From Cylindrodendrum hubeiense (Eukaryota; Ascomycota; Sordariomycetes; Hypocreales; Nectriaceae): a stretch of DNA of 16,264 nt. Where the stretch lies: assembly GCA_014621425.1 (NCBI GenBank), contig JAANBB010000675.1:1-16264 (forward strand). The letters are read 5' to 3'. The position numbers and the translations under genes were made by a program. Below, in pieces: positions 1 through 9,909 of this stretch. The first letter of the stretch is position 1. The number at the start of each line of letters is the position of its first letter. The notes beneath the pieces are model-generated. The model was given only the letters and a program-made list of their open reading frames with translations, ran no database searches and was not told where the DNA came from.

Positions 1-437
1 GTGCCAGCGTGTGGCAGCGCGAGCCAGCCAGCGCCGGAGCTGCCAGCGGGCTAGCGACCTCCTGGGGCGGGAGCCACTCACACTGTACCGTGTCTAAACT
101 TGGAACAGCGGGTGAGCGGTAGGGGCAAGGGGGCAAGGCTCGGAGGGTGTCAGGCTGGCTGGGCGCGATGGTGTGGGCGGGTGGACACTGGGCTGGGAAC
201 GCTGCTGGGAAGCCGTGGGACGTGTGTGGCCAAATACGAGCCCAGCGGCGAACTGGCCTGCACCGGCTGCATGGAGTTTGCGTGAGCAGGTCAAACGCCG
301 CCTCTTTCGGCCTCGTTTGGTCTCGTCACTCCATCCTGTTCGTATCCATCACGGTAAGCGTGTGGGTCGGGGAGGCTGTGTCGGCAACTGTTGAATACGC
401 ATATCTTGGATACCACTCAACCAATGCATCCGCCCTC

Positions 438-469
438 ACACGCTTACACGCTCACACGCTCACACGCTC
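438..469. repeat. Tandem repeat, 8-bp unit x4 (ACACGCTY)
   Basis: Four consecutive 8-bp units read ACACGCTT, ACACGCTC, ACACGCTC, ACACGCTC, followed by a partial unit (ACA). The array lies in the gene-free 5' flank. It is probably a minisatellite formed by slippage; no function is visible. Confidence 0.85.
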
Positions 470-824
470 ACATTTTGTGCGGGAGTGTCTGGTGCTGGTT
501 TTACATGCTGACATATGCCAGCGACGACAGGTGTTGGCCCCTGTTGGATGCGTGGATACGTGGATTATTCTGGGACGTGGCCTCTGCGTTGCATGCCCAA
601 TCACCTCGGCTTGTCTCCTATCCATGCAAAGCAATTCGCAAAGCAATCCGCACGGAGTACTAGTACGTACCGTACTGATGGAGAGCACCACACATTGTCC
701 ACATTGCCCACATCGTCCAGAGCACTTGCAGGTCCGCAATGCCAGGGCAGGCTGCCCACCGCGCAGTAGTCTTTTGGGGAGCAGCCCGCATGCATTGCGT
801 CCCCCGTCCGGAATACCGCCCCCG

Positions 825-856
825 AGGATGGGAGGATGGAAGGATGGGAGGATGGG
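825..856. repeat. Tandem repeat, 8-bp unit x4 (AGGATGGR)
   Basis: Four consecutive units read AGGATGGG, AGGATGGA, AGGATGGG, AGGATGGG, followed by ATGAATT. Unit length and copy number equal those of the array at 438-469, but the sequence is unrelated. It lies in the 5' flank with no reading frame of note. Confidence 0.85.
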
Positions 857-3156
857 ATGAATTGTGGCGGGTGCATGGACTGATGGATGCTTTCTCCCCC
901 TCTGTTGTTTTCCCCTTTTGTGATTTTCGGCCGACAAAGCAACAACAACAACACGTCACCAACAAAAACCTGGTTTGTGTCAAGAACCCCGGGAACGACG
1001 CTTCTCCTGCTTCGTGCAAAGTGCACATGGACGGGATCTGCTCCATCAGATCCGTCCTCCTCTTTCATTTTTTTTTTGCTCGCACGTCCAGGGCTGCACA
1101 CAGGAGTTCGTTGTTCCTACCTACATGAAATGTATGGTATTACTTCGTATTATGTCTGTCCCTGTACCTCCTTGGTTCCCGCCCCCAGTCTGTCACTGTA
1201 CATAGTGCAGTCTCTCTCGCGTCCAAGACGCCCGTCCGGTGGCGGCCGCGTCTGGCGCGTCCAGCTGGACAGGACCTGAGCCCCAGCTGGACCTACCTAC
1301 GCCAGCCACGCCAAGCCAGTGGGCGATCGATTTCAGCCGCTTGTCCCTAATCAGTGTGGACGTGTGGATGGCCGGTGATGGGTGGCAGAACTGAGGCTGG
1401 GGCAAAGCAAAGATGAAAACTTCCAAGCCGTGGCCTCATGTCTCGACCACAGCTGAGCCAATGTCTCGGGGACATTTCCACTGTGCCTTGCACGGGCATC
1501 ATACCTTGCAAGGCATGAAGTCCCATCCTATCGTGGGGAAGAGGGAAGGGAGAGCTTCCGGCCTCCATGCGCCGCGCTCCCCAAAATAACAACAACAAGG
1601 AACTTGGGTCGCCCCCCGAGCACGGCACTAGCCCTCCCATCAAGGCATTCCAGAAGCTTGTGAAGGGATCCCAGGGCCAGTCGCCGATCCAGGCGAGGAT
1701 GTCCCCAACTGACAGGCGGCCAATTTGGACTCGACGGGGAAACGCCGTCGCGGCCCTGCCGGCAGTGGAGTCTGGCAGAGGGTCCCTTGCCAGGAGATTA
1801 CCGCAGGGGGATGGACCGCCCATCTGGCTGCCCATCACTTGCTAGCCCCCATGTATGGTAAAAATTTCCTTTTCCCAGGCCGTCCGTGTCGTCCGTGACG
1901 TCCGGAGCCAAATCATTACGGATGAGTGGCTTCGGATGGCATGGATCGCGTGCAATACTATGTACGGTGGACGCGCTTGGCCGCTGTCTCAGCGAGGAAC
2001 CAGCGGATCCCGTCATCTTGTCTTTGAATGCCTTCAGAGCCTGTCCAGTGGATTTCACCCATGGGAGTGGGGGAAATCACCAATCCGTCAGTCTGGAACC
2101 TGAACCATATCATGCGCGTCTGCGCCATGTCTAGGGCTGGATTGTTCATCAACGGCTGCCACACTATCCACCTCGACCCGTGTTGTGAACAGAGCCCCTG
2201 GATATCTTTGGTTCCAACCGACATCACTCTACCTGACGGAGAGCAGCGGGCAACTCCTCAACTAACGCTGCTGATCTCGGAACCCGTAAAGACCGTGTCC
2301 ACCAGTGAGGCTTGCCGCCAGGGATACATCGTTGACGTCTGTACGTAGCATCAATGTAGCAAAGTGGTAGAGGAACCGTGCCATCAGAACTGTGCTACAT
2401 ATGTGTGAGGCACGAATGAAGTATAAACAGGGCTTGTAATACGTAGTAAACAAGCATTTTGCATGACCCGCCGTATCCTACGTTGGCCATGCGGGAAGCA
2501 TCCGGTGGGTGGCTCGAGGCCAGGGGGTTTTCTTCGTGCCAGCCACTAACTGGTAGGCAGTCGATGATCACCAGCCCCATCGGCCTCGCCTAGGGGATTA
2601 TACGGACTCCCAGGAGTAATATTGGATTCATGAGTGCCTGCCTGCTGCGTGCTGGGTACCCCCATTGCGAGCATACCGCCTCGACGCGCTCGTCAGTCAC
2701 CGCTGACGGGGCGGGATCAGTGAAAGAATGAACATGCGAAGAACAGGAATGTGGCGTGCATCGGCCAGCTCGCAGTAATCAGACGCGTACAGTGTGCTTT
2801 TTTCGTCTTTCGCATGCTGCAACACTCGCTTTCACAGCCCAACAGGCCGACTCGCCGCTGACGCACATTACTGTCCACTGTCTACAGGCCATAGCCCCAG
2901 CGCTGGTAGCGCCCCGATGGCCTCAGCGAGTCCCAGTGAGTCTCCGGAGGTGACAGACTCGCTCTCCCGACTCAGACTCGAGGCCGAAGCCAAGGTGCGG
3001 GTCCACAGTGCGGCTATGTGTTGGTCGTTGTGCTGGGCCCCCAAAATCTCGTACTTTTTATGCCGTGGGACAAACATAGCACTGAATGTCGGGCGCTGAG
3101 AGGCTGTGCGTCACTGGTCCCTTCCGCCCGCCGTTGAAAATCGCAGCTGCCGCATG

Positions 3157-3519
3157 TGCTCGGTCCAAGAAAACAAATCCCCTTTCCCAGGCTTGCTTGA
3201 CGTACAGTTACACCACCATCGTTAAGTCAAATCGACCTGGTGAAGGCCTTGCATCCTCGAGCCTCACCTTTTCCTCTCTCGCGTGTTTCTTCCTCCCTTC
3301 CTGACGCTCGTTTTGTCAACCCGCGCCCTTTCCCCTCGTTCATAGTGCGTCTTTGCATTCGCTTTTGCCGACTCCCCGGCTCTCGACCACTCCGACGCCA
3401 GTTCTACGACGACGCCCATCTCATTCTTCGATTCCATCCCCACTCGTCCACCACCACTGATCGATTGCTTGACAAGTCCTTGATCGCTCCGAGAGCCACC
3501 AGTTGGCGTCTTGACCACC
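3157..3519 (+). promoter_or_regulatory. ATG-free, pyrimidine-rich leader of the chitin synthase gene
   Basis: No ATG occurs on the + strand between the one near 3154 and the proposed start at 3520. From about 3268 to 3350 the strand is very rich in C and T (for example TTTTCCTCTCTCGCG and TTCTTCCTCCCTTCCTG), as is usual just upstream of transcription starts in filamentous fungi. An in-frame TGA at 3481-3483 closes the coding frame upstream. The leader ends in CACCATGGCC, a strong fungal start context. Transcription probably begins within or just before the CT tract, but the exact start cannot be read from the sequence. Confidence 0.6.
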
Positions 3520-6500
3520 ATGGCCATGAGCCTGCCACATCTGGGAGGCGCCGGCGGAGGGGCTCACACTCAACCTTCGCTGCCCTCGCTCCCAGCCCAT
3601 CTCCAATCCGACACACATCTGACGGCTCATCTCGCCAGTCGCTTCCATGTCTCCCATCCCACCGCTCGACTTTCCTCCCACGCCTTGATCTCCCTCAACA
3701 CCTACACCTCTTCCAGCAAAGGTCCCGATGGCGGCAAGGAGGGAAGCGCCATGGCGGGCGCTGAGGAGATGGCTGAACGCGCCTGGTTGAGATTGGGCCA
3801 CCGTTCAGAGAACCAGGCCGTTGTCTTCCTGTAAGTCATACTGAAAGCGATTCTGCTTGCTCCACGGTAAAATCTGGACACATGCTAACTCTCAATCTAC
3901 AGCGGCGAGTCTGGATCTGGAAAGTCCACACTTCGAGCCCATCTTCTCACGGCTCTCCTCAACAAGTCGTCGACTCCCCTCTCAACTAAGCTGTCACTGG
4001 CCGCCTACGTCTTCGACAGCCTGACCACCACAAAGACTGCTACAACCGCGACTGCTTCCAAGGCTGGCCTGTTTTACGAACTGCAATACGATACATCTGC
4101 TACCACCAACCCTATCCTAATCGGCGGTAAGCTTCTTGACCATCGATTGGAGCGAAGCCGTATTGCCGATGTGCCTACTGGAGAGCGTAACTTCCACATC
4201 TTGTACTACCTCCTCTCGGGCACCAGTGACGCTGAGAAGGCTCATCTTGGTCTTGATGGTGGCTCTAGTGGTACCGGTGGTCCTCAGAAACGCTGGAAGT
4301 TCCTTGGCCATCCCACCCAACTCAAGGTGGGAATCAACGACGCTGATGGCTTCCAAGTTTTCAAGAACGCTTTGAGAAAGTTGGAGTTCCCTCGTGCTGA
4401 GATCGCTGAGATTTGCCAAATGCTTGCCAGTATTCTTCATATTGGACAACTTGAGTTTGAGACCTCAAGTGACACCGCTGTTGCAGGTGATGATAGTGGT
4501 GGCTTCTCTCACGAGGGTGGCCAAACTATCACTGCTGTCAAGAACAAGGACGTGCTCGCTATCGTTGCCGCCTTCCTTGGTGTCGGCGCCGCTGAGCTCC
4601 AGACAACACTCGGCTATAAGACAAAGATGATCCATAAGGAGCGTGTCACTGTCATGCTTGATCCCAATGGCGCCCGGGCTCACGCCGGTGAGCTTGCCCG
4701 CACTCTCTACTCGCTCCTTGTCGCATGGATCATCGAGACTATCAACCAGAGGCTCTGTGCTCCCGAAGAGTCCATCGCAAACACTGTGTCGGTGGTTGAT
4801 TTCCCTGGCTTCGCGCAGCAGACCTCAACTGGCTCTGCCCTCGACCAACTGCTCAACAACGCTGCCACTGAGGCGGTTTACAATCTGACCCTTCAGAACT
4901 TCTTCGACAGGAAGGCCGACATGCTCGAGTCTGAGGAGGTTAGTGTGGCTGCTACTAGCTATTTCGATAATTCGGATGCAGTCCGAGGTATTCTTAAGCC
5001 CGGTAATGGCCTCCTCAGCATCCTGGATGACCAGACGCGACGCAACCGATCCGACATGCAACTTCTCGAAAGCCTTCGAAAGCGTTTCGAGGGTAAGAAC
5101 CCTGCTATCGAAGTCGGTTCCGCTACTGCCAAGCTCCCTGGCAGCAACTTCATGACTGAGAACACCGCGGCCTCGTTCGTAGTTAAGCACTTTGCTGGCG
5201 AGGTTGAATATCCCATCAAGGGATTGATCGAGGAGAACGGAGAGATCATTTCCGGCGATCTCCTCAACATGATCAATGGCACTAAGAGCGAGTTTGTTGC
5301 TCGACTTTTCGGACAAGAGGCTCTGCAGACCGTCACTCATCCCAACGAACGCACCGCTGTCATGCAGGCCACCGTCAGCTCCAAGCCCATGCGAGCTCCC
5401 AGTGTGATGTCTCGCAAGACGCATCGTACCGCGCGCCCCAACACTGCCTACCGCCGGCAGCAAGAGGATGCCATGGAAGAGCTGGAGCAAACAAGTCAGG
5501 CTGGCGAGTCGCGCAAGAACACTAAGATCGGTATCGAGCAGGGTGCTTCTGGACAGTTTCTCTCCTCCTTGGAGAATGTTCAGAAGGCTGTGACTGACCC
5601 TGGCACCAACGCATACTTCGTTTTCTGCTTGAAGCCCAACGACCGACGCATTGCCAACCAATTTGATAGCAAGTGTGTCCGCACGCAGGTGCAGACCTTC
5701 GGTATCGCCGAGATTAGCCAGAGACTTCGGTCCGCTGATTTCAGTCTGTTCCTACCTTTTGGCGAGTTCCTGGGTATGGCCGATGCTGAGACAATCCTCG
5801 TTGGCAGTGAACGAGAGCGTGCTGAAATGGTCATTGAGGAGAAGCAGTGGCCCAACAACGAAGTTCGGGTTGGTGCTACTGGCGTCTTCCTTAGCGAGCG
5901 TTGCTGGATGGAAGTCGCACAACTCGTCGAGGGTGGAACCCAGTCATTCCGTTTCGGCTTGCCATCATCTGATGGCGGCGATGGCATGACGCCAGGCGAT
6001 CATGCCGCCTTTGGCGCCTCCAAGGAGCGCCTCATCTCTGGTGGAAACACGCCTCTCATGTACGGTGAGAAGGGCAAGAGTGGTTACTTTAATGATGATA
6101 CCCGCTCTGAGGCCGGCGTTTCTGCCTTTGGTGGTGGTGACATGTTCAAGAACCTTGACACCCGAGAGCAAATGGCTGAGCGCGGCAACGAAAAGAAGCT
6201 TGAGGAGGTTGAGGAATATAAGGACAAGCCTAGTCGAAAGCGATGGGTCTTCGTCGTCTACTTGATGACCTGGTTCGTTCCCGATTTGTTCATCCGGTGG
6301 ATGGGACGAATGAGCCGAAAAGACGTTCGTGTAGCTTGGAGAGAGAAGTTGGCCATCAACATGCTCATCTGGCTCATGTGCTGCTTTGTTGCTTTCTTCA
6401 TGGTTGGATTCCCTTTGCTCATTTGCCCGACTCAGCATGTCTACAGTGCCTCCGAATTGTCATCCTACTCCGGTGACAAAGGCAGCAAGGGTTCCTATCT

Positions 6501-9239
6501 TTCTATCCGTGGCTACGTTTTCGATATTGGTTCTTACGCCCCGAGACATTATCCTGCGTATTTGGATACCGACGATCTCACCGACTACGCTGGTACTGAT
6601 GTCAGCTCTCTCTTCCCTGTCCAGGTCTCGGCTCTCTGCCAGGGCAAGGATGGTTCTGTACGCCCGGAGGTCACCCTGGACTACCGGAGCACCAACATTA
6701 CCGGTTCGGCCGCTGTCGTCTCCCAGGATGATCTTGCTGCTGGATACCATGACTTCCGCTATTTCACAAACGACAGCAGACCCGATTGGTACTTTGAGCA
6801 AATGACCATGCTCAAAGCCAACTACATGAAGGGTAGAATTGGATATACTCCCAGCTATGTGAAGAAGCTGGCCAAGAAGCAACAGGCGGTGGCTATCATG
6901 GGAAGCCGTGTCTACGACATGACAACTTACCTCACTGGCGGTCGTAAGATGCGAGCTAAGTCTGGAAAAAGTCTTCCCTCCAACAGCGATGATGCCGACT
7001 TCATGGCCGACGCCGTTACGCAACTGTTCCAATCCAGAGCTGGCAGCGACATTAGTAAATACTGGAATGCGCTTGATCTCGACGATGCTGCCAAGGCCCG
7101 CATGGAGACGTGTCTCAACAACCTCTTCTATGTCGGCGACGTTGATACTCGAAACTCCATCCGATGCCAGTTTGCCACTTACCTCATTCTGGCTATTTCT
7201 ATCATGCTGGCTTCCATCATCGCCTTCAAGTTCCTTGCAGCTCTTCAATTCGGAGGCAAGAACGTGCCTGAGAACCTCGACAAATTCGTCATGTGTATGA
7301 TTCCCGCCTATACCGAGGACGAGGACTCTCTCCGCCGTGCTATGGACTCAGCTGCCCGAATGAAGTATGATGACAAGCGCAAGCTTCTCATCATGGTCTG
7401 CGACGGTATGATTATTGGTCAGGGTAACGACAGGCCTACTCCCCGCATTGTCTTGGATATTCTAGGTGTCTCTGAAACCGTCGACCCTGAGCCTTTGAGC
7501 TTCGAGTCGCTCGGCGAGGGTTTGAAGCAGCACAACATGGGCAAGGTCTACTCTGGTCTCTACGAGGTCCAGGGCCATATTGTTCCCTTCATGGTCATTG
7601 TCAAGGTTGGCAAGCCCTCGGAAGTCTCCCGTCCCGGTAACCGTGGTAAGCGAGACTCGCAGATGGTCCTCATGCGCTTCCTCAACCGTGTTCACTACAA
7701 TCTTGCCATGAGTCCCCTCGAGCTCGAGATGTACCACCAGATTCGCAACATTATCGGCGTCAACCCGACGTTCTACGAATACATGCTGCAGATCGATGCT
7801 GATACCGTTGTTGCCCCTGACTCAGCTACCCGCATGGTTTCCGCTTTCTTGGACGATACTCGACTCATCGCCTGTTGTGGTGAAACGGCTCTGACTAACG
7901 CCAAAGCCTCTTTCATTACCATGATTCAGGTCTACGAGTACTGGATTTCGCATAACTTGTCCAAGGCTTTCGAGAGCTTGTTCGGTTCCGTCACCTGTCT
8001 GCCTGGTTGTTTCTCCATGTATCGAATCCGTGCTGCAGAGACCGGAAAGCCACTCTTCGTCAGTCGCGAGATTGTCGACGACTACTCAACCATTCGAGTC
8101 GATACCCTCCACATGAAGAACCTGTTGCACTTGGGTGAGGATCGATATCTGACAACCCTGCTCCTTAAGTATCACTCCAAGTACAAGACGAAGTACATTT
8201 TCAACGCTCATGCTTGGACTATTGCTCCCGACTCCTGGGCTGTCTTCCTCTCTCAACGTCGTCGTTGGATCAACTCTACTGTACACAACCTGGTCGAGCT
8301 TATTCCTATGGCCCAGCTCTGTGGTTTCTGCTGTTTCAGTATGCGTTTCGTCATTTTCGTCGACCTGCTTAGCACCATCGTCCAACCCGTCATCGTTGCC
8401 TACATTGTCTATATGATATATCTCGTTATCGACAATCCGGACGTCGTACCAGTCACTTCTTTCATCTTGCTCGCAGCCATTTACGGTCTACAGGCCATCA
8501 TCTTCATCCTGCGTCGTAAGTGGGAGATGGTTGGCTGGATGATTCTTTACATCCTGGCTATTCCCGTCTTCGGTTTCGGTCTGCCACTGTACTCTTTCTG
8601 GCACATGGACGACTTCGCCTGGGGTAACACCCGTGTTGTCGCTGGTGAAAGTGGCAAAAAGGTTGTCATCAGTGACGAGGGCAAATTTGATCCCGCCTCT
8701 ATTCCCCGCAAGAAGTGGGAGGAGTACCAGGCTGAGCTTTGGGAGACTCAGACCGCTCGCGACGACGTCCGCTCAGAGATCTCTGGTTACAGCTATGCCA
8801 CCAAGGCCCAAGGTGCCATGTCTGAGTATGGTGGTGGCTACCAGGCTAGCCGCCCTGGCTCAACTGCTGGCTTCGCCCCTCAGATGCATCACATGGGCGA
8901 CCGCAACATGTCTCGCATGTCCTTTGCTCACTCCGAGATGCCTGGAAACCGCAATAGCCAGTTCGGCGGATCCCAGTTCTTCTCGCCTGAAGATATGGTT
9001 GGCCTGCCAAGTGACGACGCCTTGCTCGCCGAGATTCGCGACATTCTCAAGACGGCTGATTTGATGACCGTCACCAAGAAGGGCATCAAGCAGGAGCTTG
9101 AGAAGCGTTTCGGTGTTCCTCTTGACGCTAAGAGAGCGTACATTAATTCTGGTATGTGTTAATCCCCACGATAGATGATTCCTGTAGTCAACTAACTCAT
9201 TTTGCAGCTACCGAGGCGCTCCTCTCTGGCCAACTATAA
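3520..9239 (+). CDS. chsV: Class V chitin synthase with N-terminal myosin-motor-like domain
   Basis: Exons 3520-3830, 3903-9151 and 9208-9239 join in phase to 1863 residues, a usual class V size. The enzyme polymerises UDP-GlcNAc into chitin at the plasma membrane, at hyphal tips and septa. The motor-like domain covers about 1-785: P-loop GESGSGKST at 105-113, a switch I-like TASKAG at 154-159, switch II DFPGF at 403-407, a basic and charged loop-2-like insert at about 598-655, and KPN at 681-683. Membrane segments lie near 886-903 and 922-945. A cytochrome b5-like region follows at about 964-1190, with an NIT glycosylation site at 1035, then a membrane segment at 1194-1218. The glycosyltransferase domain holds DAD 1402-1404, CLPGC 1469-1473, EDRYL 1516-1520 and QRRRW 1555-1559. 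Three more membrane segments span about 1584-1671, then WGNTR 1677-1681 and a DEK C-terminal domain at about 1808-1861. The ATG at 3520 is chosen because TGA at 3481 closes the frame and the context is strong. The intact P-loop argues against class VII (CsmB/ChsVb), whose motor region lacks it. Confidence 0.95.
3831..3902 (+). other. chsV: Intron 1 of the class V chitin synthase gene
   Basis: This is a 72-bp intron with donor GTAAGT, branch point CTAAC at 3885-3889 and acceptor TACAG. It splits the Leu-104 codon (CT|C), so exon 2 opens with the [10 protein letters not shown]-loop codons. Read through unspliced, the frame meets TAA at 3832-3834 at once. Without splicing, the P-loop and the rest of the protein are separated from the N-terminal 104 residues. 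Confidence 0.95.
9152..9207 (+). other. chsV: Intron 2 of the class V chitin synthase gene
   Basis: This is a 56-bp intron with donor GTATGT, branch region ACTAAC at 9191-9196 and acceptor GCAG. It splits an Ala codon (G|CT). Splicing adds a final ten-residue end ([10 protein letters not shown], Ala-1854 to Leu-1863) that completes the DEK C-terminal helix. Unspliced, the protein would end GMC after Ser-1853. Only 32 nt of coding sequence lie in exon 3. Confidence 0.88.
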
Positions 9240-9909
9240 ACGGCATATGATATGACCATCGGCGCAAGCAGCCACCACCTGCTATCCTAATGCTATTCGC
9301 AAGTATTTTGTTTTTATCCCGGCGGAGTGGACAGGACACCAAAATTTAAGGATGACTTATTGCTCGTGCCAAAGGCTTGGGAGAAGTCTCTTGCGTTTCT
9401 TGTTTTGCTTGGCCGTTGGACAGGCCGTCAAACTTCATCTACAAACATCGTAATATTTCCGGGAGCTACTACTCACGGGAGTGAAGTGGCTGGGGTATTT
9501 GGGATTCGAATCTGTGATGGGGTGTCTTCTAGCTTTTCTGCAGTTTGTTTGTTTTTTTCGGTGTTTTTGCTTGAGGGGAAGAGTTAGAAGGATGCCTTAG
9601 TGATTGTACATAGTAATGTACGAAGAAGCTTGAATTGAATTTGAAGACTTCACATTGCGTCCAGATGCGAAGAGCAGAGTAACTTGCCTACGATTGTATG
9701 GGCGATACTTTTTGGGCGAGATGGAATGCCTCTGTTGTAGTGTTTTCTAGTCGTGATACATGGGTTCTGGAACGTAGGATGGTTACAGGTTCTTCACGAG
9801 ACCATAACATCGCCAGACAGGCCAGTTGGGATCGCAACGCCGGGTATATTATCATGATACTGCCTATCTACCGATCCAGAAACCTTTTTCCTCCACTCTC
9901 TATGCCTCT
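9240..9909. other. Convergent spacer holding both 3' ends
   Basis: The two stop codons face each other across 670 bp, so both 3' untranslated regions must end here or overlap. On the + strand, TACATA at 9607-9612 resembles the yeast-type polyadenylation efficiency element. It sits in a small inverted repeat, GTACAT (9606-9611) and ATGTAC (9616-9621) around a 4-nt loop. T-rich runs occur at about 9542-9570. The open frames in this stretch (9327-9587 and 9698-9973) do not read like proteins. No third gene is supported. Confidence 0.55.

Larger units (their letters stand above)
1..3519. promoter_or_regulatory. Long gene-free 5' flank of the class V chitin synthase gene
   Basis: No reading frame here reads like a conserved protein. 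The longest open frames (for example 147-860 on + and 452-937 on -) give compositionally odd, mutually overlapping translations full of repeats, as expected of non-coding DNA. Visible contents are two 8-bp tandem repeats (438-469 and 825-856), four CAA triplets (940-951), a GTACTAGTACGTACCGTAC palindrome-like stretch near 656-674, a T10-type run near 1068-1078, a TATA-like GTATAAACA at 2421-2429 and several scattered CCAAT pentamers. By comparison with the csmA/csmB arrangement known in Aspergillus and the similar Fusarium pair, this may be part of a divergent promoter region shared with a class VII chitin synthase gene left of the window. That is inference. Base composition is not AT-rich, so there is no sign of a RIP-mutated transposon. 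Confidence 0.6.

Noticed and set aside
147..860. 237-residue open frame on + in the left flank
   Set aside because: The translation is full of repeat-derived and low-complexity runs, overlaps competing frames on both strands, and has no family resemblance or fungal gene structure.
3511..3519. Start of the chitin synthase at TTG 3511
   Set aside because: A non-ATG start is unnecessary when ATG at 3520 lies in an excellent context (CACCATGG) only three codons later.
1..3519. Remnant transposon or RIP-mutated repeat in the left flank
   Set aside because: There is no AT-rich composition, terminal repeats, target-site duplication or transposase/reverse transcriptase fragment that I can see.
4147..4149. 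Start of the chitin synthase at 4147
   Set aside because: This is a TTG inside the conserved [13 protein letters not shown] motor segment. The frame is open upstream to the P-loop and joins exon 1 through a good intron.
4825..5661. 278-residue open frame on - inside the motor domain
   Set aside because: It is antisense to strongly supported chsV coding sequence. The codon bias of the real gene keeps this frame open.
6460..7248. 262-residue open frame on - inside the chitin synthase gene
   Set aside because: It is a shadow of the real + strand frame with no recognisable domain.
9500..9520. GATTCGAATC resembling a tRNA T-loop
   Set aside because: The flanking bases do not form a T-stem on either strand, and no acceptor or anticodon arm can be placed around it.
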